Source of the DNA: Marmoricola endophyticus
GTDB lineage: Bacteria; Actinomycetota; Actinomycetes; Propionibacteriales; Nocardioidaceae
Length of the DNA stretch: 64,000 nucleotides
Reading direction: 5' to 3'
Assembly (NCBI RefSeq): GCF_014644415.1
Contig: NZ_BMKQ01000001.1
Coordinates: 2,295,556-2,359,555 of the forward strand
The notes under the pieces were generated by a model, which was given only the letters and a program-made list of their open reading frames with translations, was not told where the DNA came from and made no database searches. Positions within the stretch are counted from its first letter, which is position 1, and each line of letters begins with the position of its first letter. This document shows positions 6,991 to 15,888 of the stretch, one piece after another. The translations under genes and the position numbers were made by a program.

Positions 6991-8439
6991 ATGGACGACG
7001 TGATCGTGGTGGGTGCAGGGCCGACGGGGCTGACGGCGGCTGTCGAGCTGGCGCGGCGAGGGGTGCCGGTCCGGGTGCTGGACGCGGCGGAGGGTCCGCA
7101 CCGGGGGTCGCGGGCCAAGGGCGTCCAGCCCCGCACGCTCGAGCTGCTCGACCAGATCGGTGTCGCCGATCGGCTGGTCTCGCTGGGGACCTTCGACCTC
7201 CCGATCCGTACGCACGCCCCCGACGGCTCGTTCAGCGACCGCAGCCGGGACCCCGAGCCCGACACGGCGCCCGACCCGACCACGCCGTGGCGCAGCACGC
7301 TCCTCGTCCCGCAGTGGCGCACCGAGCAGGTGCTGCGCGAGCGGCTGGCCGAGGAGGGCGTCGAGGTCGAGTACGTGTCCCGCGTCGCGGGGCTCTCCCA
7401 GGACGACGGGGGCGTCGACCTCGTGCTCGAGGGCGACCGACGGCTCCGTGCCGCGTGGGTGGTCGGCGCCGACGGCGGCACGAGCGTCGTACGCCGCCAG
7501 CTCGGCGTGGGCTTCCTCGGGGAGACCCACGAGGAGGTACGGCTGCTCCTCGGTGACGCGGAGATCGACGGGCTGGACCGCGACCACTGGCACATGTGGT
7601 CCGCGGAGGGTCCATTGATCGGGACCGGGTCGGCCTTCTTCGCGCTCTGCCCGCTGCCGGCGGCCAGCACCTGGCAGATCCAGATCGCGCACGCGGACCC
7701 CGACCTGCGGGCCACCCCCGCACTCCTCACCGAGCTCGTCGACGCGCTCCACCCCCGCGTCCGCGTACGCCGGGTCGAGGTCGTCTCGGACTGGCGGCTG
7801 AACGTGCGGATGGTCGAGGACTACCGCGTCGGGCGGGTGTTCCTCGCCGGCGACGCCGCGCACGTGCACTCGCCGGCGGGCGCGATGGGGATGAACACCG
7901 GGATCGGCGACGCGGTGAACCTGGCGTGGAAGCTCGCCGCGGTGCTGCGCGGTGCGGACCCGTCACTGCTCGCGTCCTACGCCGACGAGCGCCTCCCCGT
8001 CGCGGCGCACGTGCTCGGGCTCTCCAGCGAGCTGACGGGACGCGCCATCACGGCCCGGACCGCGGACCAGGTCCGCGACGCCGGCGGTCTGGGGATCTCG
8101 TACGGCACCGGCGAGCGCGGTCCGGGCCCCGCAGCGGGTGACCGGGCGCCGGACGCCCCGCTCGTCGGAGGCGGCTCGGTGTTCCTCCGTCGGCGCGAGG
8201 CGGACTGGACGGTGCTGGCCTTCGGTGGCGCCGCGCTCGCGCCCCCGGACCTGCCCGCCGGGTCGGTCCAGGTGCTCGACGCCGACGAGCTCGCGGCCGA
8301 CGAGACCCTGCGCACCGCGTACGCCGCCGTCGACGGCGAGGTGGTCGTGATCCGGCCCGACGGGTACGTCTGGTCGCGGGGTCAGGCCCGGACGTCGAGC
8401 ACCGGCGCGAAGTGCTCCACGACGGGGAACGGGTCGTAG
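6991..8439 (+). CDS. FAD-dependent aromatic monooxygenase (PF01494 type)
   Basis: A 482-residue flavoprotein hydroxylase of the PheA/MhpA/TetX/RdmE group. It uses FAD, NAD(P)H and O2 to hydroxylate an aromatic or polyketide-like substrate. Visible motifs are the dinucleotide fold VGAGPTG (7-13), the DG motif in VGADGGTS, and the GD motif in FLAGDAAHVHSP. A C-terminal thioredoxin-like region, as in phenol hydroxylases, follows. The last 19 codons overlap the convergent ABM-domain gene by 58 nt; homologues often end near the DGYVW motif, so the tail may be a recent extension by stop-codon loss. The substrate is unknown. Confidence 0.88.
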   Translation: MDDVIVVGAGPTGLTAAVELARRGVPVRVLDAAEGPHRGSRAKGVQPRTLELLDQIGVADRLVSLGTFDLPIRTHAPDGSFSDRSRDPEPDTAPDPTTPWRSTLLVPQWRTEQVLRERLAEEGVEVEYVSRVAGLSQDDGGVDLVLEGDRRLRAAWVVGADGGTSVVRRQLGVGFLGETHEEVRLLLGDAEIDGLDRDHWHMWSAEGPLIGTGSAFFALCPLPAASTWQIQIAHADPDLRATPALLTELVDALHPRVRVRRVEVVSDWRLNVRMVEDYRVGRVFLAGDAAHVHSPAGAMGMNTGIGDAVNLAWKLAAVLRGADPSLLASYADERLPVAAHVLGLSSELTGRAITARTADQVRDAGGLGISYGTGERGPGPAAGDRAPDAPLVGGGSVFLRRREADWTVLAFGGAALAPPDLPAGSVQVLDADELAADETLRTAYAAVDGEVVVIRPDGYVWSRGQARTSSTGAKCSTTGNGS

Positions 8440-8702
8440 AACTCGTGCAGCAGGGCCCGCCAGTCCTCGTACGCCGCCGACCGGCGGAAGCCCTCCGTGT
8501 GGTCCTCGAGGCGCTCCCACTCCACGACCAGCAGGTACGTCGACGGCGACTCCACGCCGCGCGTGACGGACAGGCGTACGAATCCCGGCGAGGCTGCGAC
8601 GAGGGGCGCCGCCCGCTGCATCGCGGCCTCGAACTCGCCCTCGCGGCCGGGGACGACGGGCAGCAGCGCGTGCTCGGTGATCACGGCCACGCACTCTGGC
8701 AC
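8382..8702 (-). CDS. Antibiotic biosynthesis monooxygenase (ABM) domain protein
   Basis: A 106-residue single-domain protein of the dimeric alpha/beta-barrel ABM fold. It shows the typical features ITEHALLPVVPGREGEFE, SPGFVRLSV and the YLLVVEWERLEDH strand-helix pair. Relatives include cofactor-free monooxygenases and small stress or quinone-related proteins; the activity here cannot be assigned. Possible starts are GTG 8702 or in-frame GTGs a few codons later. Its 3' end overlaps the FAD monooxygenase, suggesting shared function or simply tight packing. Confidence 0.78.
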   Translation of the reverse strand: MPECVAVITEHALLPVVPGREGEFEAAMQRAAPLVAASPGFVRLSVTRGVESPSTYLLVVEWERLEDHTEGFRRSAAYEDWRALLHEFYDPFPVVEHFAPVLDVRA

Positions 8703-8725
8703 ACGCTCGCCCTGGCGGATGACGA

Positions 8726-8742
8726 TGACAGTGTTACTGTCA
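8726..8742. promoter_or_regulatory. Candidate TetR-type operator upstream of fadA
   Basis: A perfect inverted repeat TGACAGT-GTT-ACTGTCA lies 59 nt before the thiolase start. It contains a -10-like TACTGT (8735-8740). No regulator gene is adjacent on that side, so the binding protein is unknown; the half-site resembles but differs from the 6954 operator. Confidence 0.6.
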
Positions 8743-8800
8743 GAGTCGAGTACGCCGGCGCCGCCCCGCGCCGTGCCACCGACCTTCCGAGGGGATTCCC

Positions 8801-10036
8801 GTGCCAGCTAGTGAAGCCTTCATCTACGACGCCATCCGTACGCCGCGCGGCAAGGGCAAGGCCGGTGCGCCCGGCAAGCCCGGCGGCAGTCTGAACGAGG
8901 TCAAGCCGGTCGACCTGGTGGTCGGCCTGCTCGACGAGGTCCGCAAGCGCAACGACAACTTCGACCCCGACCGGGTCGACGACGTGGTGCTCGGCGTGGT
9001 CTCCCCGATCGGCGACCAGGGATCCGACATCGCCAAGACCGCAGCTCTCGCCGCCGGCTACCCCGACACCGTCGCCGGCGTGCAGCTCAACCGGTTCTGC
9101 GCCTCCGGCCTCGAGGCCGTCAACCAGGCTGCCTCGCGGGTGCGCGGCGGCTTCGAGGACCTGATCCTCGCCGGCGGCGTGGAGTCGATGAGCCGCGTCC
9201 CGATGGCCTCCGACGGCGGCGCGTGGGCGGCAGACCCGGCCACCAACCTGCGTACGGGCTTCGTCCCGCAGGGCATCGGCGCCGACCTGATCGCCACCAT
9301 CGAGGGCTGGAGCCGCGAGGACGTCGACACCTTCGCGGTCGAGTCCAACGCGCGGGCCGCCAAGGCGTGGGCCAACGGCTACTTCGGCCGCTCGGTGATC
9401 CCGGTGGTCGACCAGAACGGCATGGTCGTCCTCGACCACGACGAGTTCATCAAGCCCGAGTCGAGCGTCGAGGGGATGGGCAAGCTCAAGCCGTCCTTCG
9501 CCGACCTGGGCGCCCAGGCCGGCTTCGACAACGTCGCGCTGGAGAAGTACCACTGGATCGAGAAGATCGACCACGTCCACCACGCCGGCAACTCCTCGGG
9601 CATCGTCGACGGCGCCGCGATCGTGGCGCTGGGCAACGAGCAGGTCGGCAAGGACCTCGGCCTGACCCCCCGCGCGCGGGTGCTGGCCACCGCGGTCTCC
9701 GGCTCGGACCCCACGATCATGCTCACCGGGCCGGCACCGGCGGCCCGCAAGGCGCTGGCCAAGGCCGGGCTCGAGGTCGGCGACATCGACCTGTTCGAGA
9801 TCAACGAGGCCTTCGCCGCCGTCGCCATGCGGTTCATGCGAGACATGGGCATCGACGACGAGATCACCAACGTCAACGGCGGCTCGATCGCGATGGGTCA
9901 CCCGCTGGGCGCCACCGGCGCGATGATCCTCGGCACGCTGGTCGACGAGCTCGAGCGGCGCGACCTGCGTCGCGGCCTCGCCACGCTCTGCGTCGGCGGT
10001 GGCATGGGCATCGCCACCATCATCGAGAGGGTCTGA
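8801..10036 (+). CDS. fadA: Acetyl-CoA acyltransferase (thiolase), FadA
   Basis: A 411-residue thiolase that cleaves 3-ketoacyl-CoA to acetyl-CoA and a shortened acyl-CoA, the last step of beta-oxidation. The active-site Cys100 is in [10 protein letters not shown], the catalytic His in GHPLGATGA and the second Cys in CVGGGMG. The GTG start at 8801 has a GAGGGG site about 6 nt upstream. Together with the downstream fadB it forms the fatty-acid oxidation pair seen as Rv0859-Rv0860 in M. tuberculosis, where the two subunits form the trifunctional enzyme. A TetR-like operator upstream suggests acyl-CoA-responsive control. Confidence 0.93.
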   Translation: MPASEAFIYDAIRTPRGKGKAGAPGKPGGSLNEVKPVDLVVGLLDEVRKRNDNFDPDRVDDVVLGVVSPIGDQGSDIAKTAALAAGYPDTVAGVQLNRFCASGLEAVNQAASRVRGGFEDLILAGGVESMSRVPMASDGGAWAADPATNLRTGFVPQGIGADLIATIEGWSREDVDTFAVESNARAAKAWANGYFGRSVIPVVDQNGMVVLDHDEFIKPESSVEGMGKLKPSFADLGAQAGFDNVALEKYHWIEKIDHVHHAGNSSGIVDGAAIVALGNEQVGKDLGLTPRARVLATAVSGSDPTIMLTGPAPAARKALAKAGLEVGDIDLFEINEAFAAVAMRFMRDMGIDDEITNVNGGSIAMGHPLGATGAMILGTLVDELERRDLRRGLATLCVGGGMGIATIIERV

Positions 10037-10064
10037 GCGAGGAACGAGCTCAGCCCCTCTCATT

Positions 10065-10199
10065 GGTGGTCGAGCCGCGACCACGCCTGAGCCTGCGAAG
10101 GCGTGACGAGCGAGTCGAGACCCGGTGAGGCAGGAAGCAGCCTCGGGTCACCGGGTCTCGACATCCTCCCTCGCTGCCGCTCGGTCGGGCTCGACCACC
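10065..10199. repeat. REP-like nested palindromic repeat, copy 1
   Basis: Outer arms GGTGGTCGAGC (10065-10075) and GCTCGACCACC (10189-10199) are perfectly inverted. Inner arms GTCGAGACCCGGTGA (10114-10128) and its exact complement (10148-10162) form a second stem. The right part, 10154-10200, is 45/47 identical to 12453-12499 after fadB. It is non-coding and lies between fadA and fadB. Confidence 0.8.
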
Positions 10200-10239
10200 G
10201 ATTTGTCGACGTACACGAACCAGAACAGGACCTGAAGCA

Positions 10240-12444
10240 GTGACCGAAGAGCAGACCGCCGTCCACTACGAGAAGGGCGCCGACGGGATCGTCGTGCTGA
10301 CCCTGGACGACCCGAACCAGAGCGCGAACACGATGAACGACCTCTACCGCCGGTCGATGGCCGCCGCGGTGGAGAGGCTGAAGGGCGAGATCGCGGACGA
10401 GGGTGACGGTGTCACCGGCGTCGTGATCACCTCCGCGAAGAAGACCTTCTTCGCCGGCGGTGACCTCAAGGACATGATGAAGGCCACCGAGGACGACGCG
10501 GAGCAGATCTTCGAGCAGGTCGAGACGACCAAGGCGGCGCTGCGGGCGCTGGAGACCTGCGGCAAGCCGGTCGTCGCCGCGATCAACGGCGCCGCCCTGG
10601 GCGGCGGGCTGGAGATCGCGCTGGCCTGCCACCACCGGGTGGTCGTCGACGACGACAAGATCAAGCTCGGCCTGCCCGAGGTCACGCTGGGCCTGCTGCC
10701 GGGTGGCGGCGGGGTCACCCGCGTGACCCGGATGCTCGGGCTGCAGGACGCGCTGATGACGGTGCTGCTGCAGGGCACGCAGTTCAAGCCCTCCGGGGCC
10801 GAGGACGCCGGGCTGGTCGACGAGCTGGTCGCCAGCCAGGACGACCTGGTGCCCGCCGCGAAGGCGTGGATCACCGAGCACGCCGCCGACGCCGACGCCG
10901 CCAAGCAGCCGTGGGACCGCCCGGGCTACAAGATGCCCGGCGGCACTCCGTCCAACCCGAAGCTGGCCGGCTTCCTGCCGGCGTTCCCCGCGCTGCTGCG
11001 TACGCAGCTCAAGGGCGCCGACATGCCCGCGCCGAAGGCGATCCTGTCCGCGGCCGTCGAGGGTGCGCAGGTCGACGTCGAGACCGCCTCGCGGATCGAG
11101 TCGCGCTACCTCACCAAGCTCATCACCGGGCAGAACTCGAAGAACATGATCCAAGCGTTCTTCTTCGACCTCGGCGCGATCAACTCCGGGTCGCTGCGTC
11201 CCGAGGGCGTGCCGACGTACGAGCCGCGCAAGGTCGCGGTCCTCGGCGCCGGGATGATGGGCGCGGGGATCGCGTACTCCTGCGCCCGCTCCGGCATGGA
11301 GGTCTTCCTCAAGGACGTCTCCGCGGAGGCGGCCGAGAAGGGCAAGCAGTACAGCGTCGGCCTGCTGGACAAGGCGATCTCCCGCGGCAAGATGAGCGAG
11401 GAGAAGAAGGCCGAGATCCTCGCCCGGATCACCCCGACCGCCGACCCGGCCGACCTGGCCGGCGTCGACACCGTGATCGAGGCCGTGTTCGAGGACCCCG
11501 ACCTCAAGGCGAAGGTGTTCGCCGAGATCAAGGACGTCATCAACCCCGACGCCCTGCTCTGCTCGAACACCTCGACGCTGCCGATCACCGAGCTGGCCTC
11601 GGGCGTCGACCGCCCCGAGGACTTCGTCGGCCTACACTTCTTCTCCCCGGTGGACAAGATGCCGCTGGTCGAGATCATCCGCGGCGAGAAGACCACCGAC
11701 GCCACCACCGCCAAGGCGCTGGACATCGTCAAGGCGCTGAAGAAGACCCCGATCGTGGTCAACGACAGCCGTGGCTTCTACACCTCCCGCGTGATCGGCA
11801 CGATGGTCAACGAGGGTCTGGCCATGCTCGGCGAGGGCGCGCACCCGCAGTCGGTGGAGCGGGCCGCCACGCAGGCCGGCTACCCGGTCGGCACCCTGCA
11901 GCTCACCGACGAGCTGAACATGGAGCTGATGGTCAAGATCCGCAACGCCACCAAGGCGGCGGTCGAGCGCGACGGCGGGACGTACTCCCCGCACCCGGCC
12001 GAGAAGGTCATCGACACGATGATCGAGAAGGGCCGCTCCTCCAAGCTGAAGGGCGCCGGGTTCTACGAGTACGTCGACGGCAAGCGCGCGGGGTTCTGGA
12101 AGGACCTCACCGCGACCTTCCCGACCGCCGAGACCCAGCCCGACTTCGAGGAGATGAAGGAGCGGCTGCTCTTCATCGAGGCCGTCGAGACCGCCCGCTG
12201 CTTCGCCGAGGGCGTCATCGAGTCGGCCGCGGCCGCCAACATCGGCTCGATCATGGGCATCGGCTACCCGCCGCTGACCGGCGGCGCGGCCCAGTTCATC
12301 CAGGGGTACGTCGGCTCCGGCGGTCGCGGCACCGCCGGCTTCGTCGCGCGTGCCAAGGAGCTGGCCGCGGAGTACGGCGAGCGGTTCGAGCCGCCGGCGT
12401 ACCTCGTCGAGCTGGCCGAGAAGGGCGAGCGGCTGCCCGCCTGA
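10240..12444 (+). CDS. fadB: Multifunctional enoyl-CoA hydratase / 3-hydroxyacyl-CoA dehydrogenase, FadB
   Basis: A 734-residue fusion enzyme for the middle steps of beta-oxidation. Residues about 1-200 are a crotonase domain (GGLEIALACH oxyanion region, catalytic Glu in LPEVTLGLLPGGGG). Residues about 330-510 are the NAD-binding domain (VLGAGMMGAGIA). The dehydrogenase domain follows with the catalytic His in HFFSPVDKMP and the NDSRGFYTSR motif. Length and order match mycobacterial FadB. The GTG start has a modest AGGA site about 11 nt upstream. It is probably co-transcribed with fadA unless the repeat in the 203-nt gap attenuates transcription. Confidence 0.94.
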   Translation: MTEEQTAVHYEKGADGIVVLTLDDPNQSANTMNDLYRRSMAAAVERLKGEIADEGDGVTGVVITSAKKTFFAGGDLKDMMKATEDDAEQIFEQVETTKAALRALETCGKPVVAAINGAALGGGLEIALACHHRVVVDDDKIKLGLPEVTLGLLPGGGGVTRVTRMLGLQDALMTVLLQGTQFKPSGAEDAGLVDELVASQDDLVPAAKAWITEHAADADAAKQPWDRPGYKMPGGTPSNPKLAGFLPAFPALLRTQLKGADMPAPKAILSAAVEGAQVDVETASRIESRYLTKLITGQNSKNMIQAFFFDLGAINSGSLRPEGVPTYEPRKVAVLGAGMMGAGIAYSCARSGMEVFLKDVSAEAAEKGKQYSVGLLDKAISRGKMSEEKKAEILARITPTADPADLAGVDTVIEAVFEDPDLKAKVFAEIKDVINPDALLCSNTSTLPITELASGVDRPEDFVGLHFFSPVDKMPLVEIIRGEKTTDATTAKALDIVKALKKTPIVVNDSRGFYTSRVIGTMVNEGLAMLGEGAHPQSVERAATQAGYPVGTLQLTDELNMELMVKIRNATKAAVERDGGTYSPHPAEKVIDTMIEKGRSSKLKGAGFYEYVDGKRAGFWKDLTATFPTAETQPDFEEMKERLLFIEAVETARCFAEGVIESAAAANIGSIMGIGYPPLTGGAAQFIQGYVGSGGRGTAGFVARAKELAAEYGERFEPPAYLVELAEKGERLPA

Positions 12445-12452
12445 CAGCTAGG

Positions 12453-12540
12453 GGTCTCGACGTCCTCCCTCGCTGGCGCTCGGTCGGGCTCGACCACCGC
12501 AGGTGGTCGAGCAGCGAGCGCCAGCGAGCGCGTCGAGACC
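12453..12540. repeat. REP-like long hairpin repeat, copy 2
   Basis: A long inverted repeat with arms 12453-12498 and 12502-12540 around a 3-nt loop. The ends are GGTCTCGAC and GTCGAGACC, and the centre is GCTCGACCACC / GGTGGTCGAGC. It shares 45 of 47 nt with 10154-10200. It lies just downstream of fadB and could also act as a transcription terminator or mRNA stabiliser. Confidence 0.82.
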
Positions 12541-12613
12541 TCCAACCACGCGCAACGAGAGGTTCACGGGGGGACGGCTGCGAGAGCGGTGGCCGTCCCC
12601 CTAGCCTTGTCCG

Positions 12614-13348
12614 GTGACTACTTCCCCCACGGTCGACTGGTCGTCGTACGCCGCCGTGCTGTTCGACCTCGACGGCGTGATCACCCCGACGGCCGAGGTG
12701 CACATGCGTGCGTGGGCCGAGATGTTCTCCGCGTTCCTGGACGAGCACCACCCGGACCAGGCGGCGTACACCGACCAGGACTACTTCGACCACGTCGACG
12801 GCAAGCCGCGCTACGACGGCGTGCGCGACTTCCTCGCCTCCCGCGGCATCGAGCTGCCCGAGGGCGACCCCGACGACCCGGCCGACGCGGACACCGTCTG
12901 CGGGCTGGGCAACCGCAAGAACGACGCCTTCAACGAGGTCCTCGAGCGCGACGGCGTGCAGCCGTTCCCCGGCTCGGTGGCGCTCCTGGACCACCTGCGC
13001 GACCTCGAGGTCCCGCTGGCCGTCGTCTCCTCCTCCGCCAACGCCCCCGCCGTGCTGGAGACCGCCGGCGTCGCCGACCGGTTCGCCACGGTCGTCGACG
13101 GCCGCGTCGCCAAGGCCGAGGGCCTGCCCGGCAAGCCCGCGCCCGACACCTTCCAGCGTGCGGCCGAGGTCCTCGGTGCGTCGTACGACGCCGCCGTCGT
13201 CGTCGAGGACGCCGTCTCGGGCGTACGCGCCGGGGCCGCCGGCGGCTTCGGCCTCACCGTCGGCGTCGACCGCGGAGCCGGGGCGCAGGCGCTGCGCGAC
13301 GCCGGCGCCGACCTCGTCGTCCCCGACCTGCAGGAGCTCGTGCCGTGA
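12614..13348 (+). CDS. pgmB: Beta-phosphoglucomutase family HAD hydrolase
   Basis: A 244-residue HAD protein with DLDGV (motif I), SSSANA (motif II Ser), KPAPDTF (motif III Lys) and VVEDAVSGV (motif IV), the pattern of beta-phosphoglucomutase. It would convert beta-glucose-1-phosphate to glucose-6-phosphate. The GTG start lies 6 nt after a TAGCCT hexamer with no ribosome binding site. The next gene, a GH65 phosphorylase that makes beta-glucose-1-phosphate, overlaps it by 4 nt, which strongly supports the assignment. Confidence 0.88.
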   Translation: MTTSPTVDWSSYAAVLFDLDGVITPTAEVHMRAWAEMFSAFLDEHHPDQAAYTDQDYFDHVDGKPRYDGVRDFLASRGIELPEGDPDDPADADTVCGLGNRKNDAFNEVLERDGVQPFPGSVALLDHLRDLEVPLAVVSSSANAPAVLETAGVADRFATVVDGRVAKAEGLPGKPAPDTFQRAAEVLGASYDAAVVVEDAVSGVRAGAAGGFGLTVGVDRGAGAQALRDAGADLVVPDLQELVP

Positions 13349-15858
13349 CCAAGCAGCACTCCGCCACCGACCCGATGGACCGCACGCGGTATCCCGTCGA
13401 CCCGTGGCGGCTGGTCGAGAAGCGCTACGACAGCGACGACCTGGGCCTGACCGAGACGCTGTTCGCGGTCGGCAACGGCTACCTCGGCATGCGCGGCAAC
13501 CCGGCCGAGGGCCGCGACGCCCACGCGCACGGCACGTTCATCAACGGGCTGCACGAGACCTGGCCGATCCGGCACGCGGAGGCGGCCTTCGGCTTCGCGC
13601 GGACCGGGCAGACCATCGTCAACGCGCCCGACGCGAAGGTGATGAAGCTCTACGTCGACGACGAGCCGCTCAACGTCGCCCAGGCCGACCTCGAGGAGTA
13701 CGAGCGCGTCCTCGACCTCCGGGAGGGGGTCCTGCGCCGTTCCCTGGTCTGGCGCACCCCGGCCGGCAAGCGGGTCAAGGTCGAGACCAGCCGGATGGTC
13801 TCCATGGCGCAGCGGCATCTCGCAGTGATGCAGCTGTCGGTGACGATGCTCGAGGGCGACGCCCCGATCGTCATCTCCTCGCAGCTGCTGAACCGCCAGG
13901 ACGGCAAGGACGAGTACCACGTCGAGTCGGCCGCCATGGGCGAGGGCGTCGACCCGCGCAAGGCGCAGGGCTTCGAGGAGCGCGTCCTGCTGCCGCGGCT
14001 GTCGTACGCCGAGGACGACCGGATGGCGCTGGGCTACATGTGCAGCCGCTCGAAGATGACCGTCGCCGTCGCGGCCGACCACCTGCTGTCCTCGGACGAG
14101 CCGGTGGAGAAGATCACCCGCCACGAGCAGGACCTCGCCAAGACGGTCTTCCGGGCCGAGCTGCACGAGGGCAACACGATCCGCGTCGACAAGCTGGTCG
14201 CGTACCACTCCTCCCGCGGGGTGCCTGCGCGCGAGCTCTCCGACCGCTGCGACCGGACCCTGGACCGGGCCCGCTCGCACGGCGCCGCGTACTACCAGGC
14301 CGAGCAGCGCGAGTGGTTCGCCGACTTCTGGAGCAACGCCGACGTCGAGGTCGAGGGCCAGCCCGAGATCCAGCAGGCGACCCGGTTCAACCTGTTCCAG
14401 CTCGCGCAGGCCAGTGCGCGCGCGGACCAGATGGGAGTGCCCGCGAAGGGCGTGACGGGCTCGGGCTACGAGGGTCACTACTTCTGGGACACCGAGGTGT
14501 ACGTCGTCCCGTTCCTCACCTACACCCAGCCCGACGTCGCCCGGAACACCCTGCACTTCCGCCGCCGGATGCTGCCCGCGGCGCTCGAGCGGGCCGGGGA
14601 GATGGCGCAGCGCGGGGCGCTGTTCCCGTGGCGGACGATCAACGGCGAGGAGGCGTCGGCGTACTACGCCGCCGGCACCGCGCAGGTGCACATCGACGCG
14701 GACGTCGCGTACGCCCTGACGAAGTACGTCGACGCCACCGGAGACAAGGACTTCCTGTTCCGCGACGGCATCGACATCCTCGTGGAGACCGCGCGGCTGT
14801 GGGCCGACCTCGGGTTCTGGCGCTCCAACGGCCACCCGACGTTCCACATCCACGGCGTCACCGGGCCCGACGAGTACACCACCGTCGTGAACAACAACCT
14901 GTTCACCAACGTGATGGCCCGCTACAACCTCGAGCGTGCGGCGCAGGCGGTCGCCGAGATGGCCGAGGAGCACCCCCACGAGCACGCCGCGATGGTCGAG
15001 CGGCTCGAGCTCGGCGACGACGAGGTCGCGGAGTGGGAGGCGTGCGCGGCCGGCATGGCCATCCCGTACGAGGAGGGCCTGGGGATCCACCCCCAGGACG
15101 ACTACTTCCTGGACCGCGAGGTCTGGGACCTCTCGCGGACGCCGGACGAGCTGCGACCGCTGCTGCTGCACTACCACCCGCTGGTGATCTACCGGTTCCA
15201 GGTGCTCAAGCAGGCCGACGTGGTGATGGCGCTGTTCCTGCAGGGCGACCGGTTCTCGATCGAGGAGAAGAAGGCCGACTTCGAGTACTACGACCCGATC
15301 ACCACCGGGGACTCCACGCTGTCCGCGGTCGTGCAGTCGGTGATCGCGGCCGAGGTGGGCTACCACCAGATGGCCCTGGACTACTTCCACCACGCGCTGT
15401 ACGTCGACCTCGCGGACCTGCACCACAACACCGTCGACGGGCTGCACATCGCCTCGGCCGGCGGGGTGTGGGCCGGTCTGGTCAACGGCTTCGGCGGGAT
15501 GCGCGACCACGGCCGGGCGCTGTCGTTCTACCCGAAGCTGCCCGTCGGCTGGGAGAGCCTGGCGTTCCCCCTGCAGTGGCACGGCTCGCGGCTGCGGGTG
15601 CTGATCCGGCAGGACGAGATCCAGCTGCACGTCGACCGGGGTGAGCCGATCGAGGTCTGGGTGTGCGGCACCCCGCACACCATCGGCGGCGAGGCGGTCA
15701 CCTTCGGTCTCGACGACCAGGGCCCGCGGATCGACGGCTTCCTCGGCGACAAGCCGCTGGTCGGCGGCCACCGCGCCGACGGCACGATGATCACCGCGGG
15801 CGTCCCCGAGCCGACCGTCGGACCCGACGAGACCCAGGCCAACCTCGCGCCGCTGTGA
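13345..15858 (+). CDS. Glycoside hydrolase family 65 disaccharide phosphorylase
   Basis: An 837-residue GH65 enzyme, likely a maltose, trehalose or kojibiose phosphorylase, which uses phosphate to cleave an alpha-glucobiose into glucose and beta-glucose-1-phosphate. The N-terminal beta-sandwich domain (about 20-290) is followed by an (alpha/alpha)6 barrel. Barrel motifs are GYEGHYFWDTEVY, the catalytic-acid Glu in GVTGPDEYT, the VDGLHIASAGGVW phosphate-site region and a small C-terminal beta domain. The GTG start overlaps the pgmB stop (GTGA), so the two are translationally coupled. Which disaccharide is used cannot be told by eye. Confidence 0.9.
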   Translation: MTKQHSATDPMDRTRYPVDPWRLVEKRYDSDDLGLTETLFAVGNGYLGMRGNPAEGRDAHAHGTFINGLHETWPIRHAEAAFGFARTGQTIVNAPDAKVMKLYVDDEPLNVAQADLEEYERVLDLREGVLRRSLVWRTPAGKRVKVETSRMVSMAQRHLAVMQLSVTMLEGDAPIVISSQLLNRQDGKDEYHVESAAMGEGVDPRKAQGFEERVLLPRLSYAEDDRMALGYMCSRSKMTVAVAADHLLSSDEPVEKITRHEQDLAKTVFRAELHEGNTIRVDKLVAYHSSRGVPARELSDRCDRTLDRARSHGAAYYQAEQREWFADFWSNADVEVEGQPEIQQATRFNLFQLAQASARADQMGVPAKGVTGSGYEGHYFWDTEVYVVPFLTYTQPDVARNTLHFRRRMLPAALERAGEMAQRGALFPWRTINGEEASAYYAAGTAQVHIDADVAYALTKYVDATGDKDFLFRDGIDILVETARLWADLGFWRSNGHPTFHIHGVTGPDEYTTVVNNNLFTNVMARYNLERAAQAVAEMAEEHPHEHAAMVERLELGDDEVAEWEACAAGMAIPYEEGLGIHPQDDYFLDREVWDLSRTPDELRPLLLHYHPLVIYRFQVLKQADVVMALFLQGDRFSIEEKKADFEYYDPITTGDSTLSAVVQSVIAAEVGYHQMALDYFHHALYVDLADLHHNTVDGLHIASAGGVWAGLVNGFGGMRDHGRALSFYPKLPVGWESLAFPLQWHGSRLRVLIRQDEIQLHVDRGEPIEVWVCGTPHTIGGEAVTFGLDDQGPRIDGFLGDKPLVGGHRADGTMITAGVPEPTVGPDETQANLAPL

Positions 15859-15888
15859 CCCGGCGCGGGTGAGGGCCGAGGCGCAGGG

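Noticed and set aside
12811-15771. A 986-codon open frame antisense to the GH65 gene
   Set aside because: It is a shadow of the GH65 reading frame; no motif or start signal supports it.
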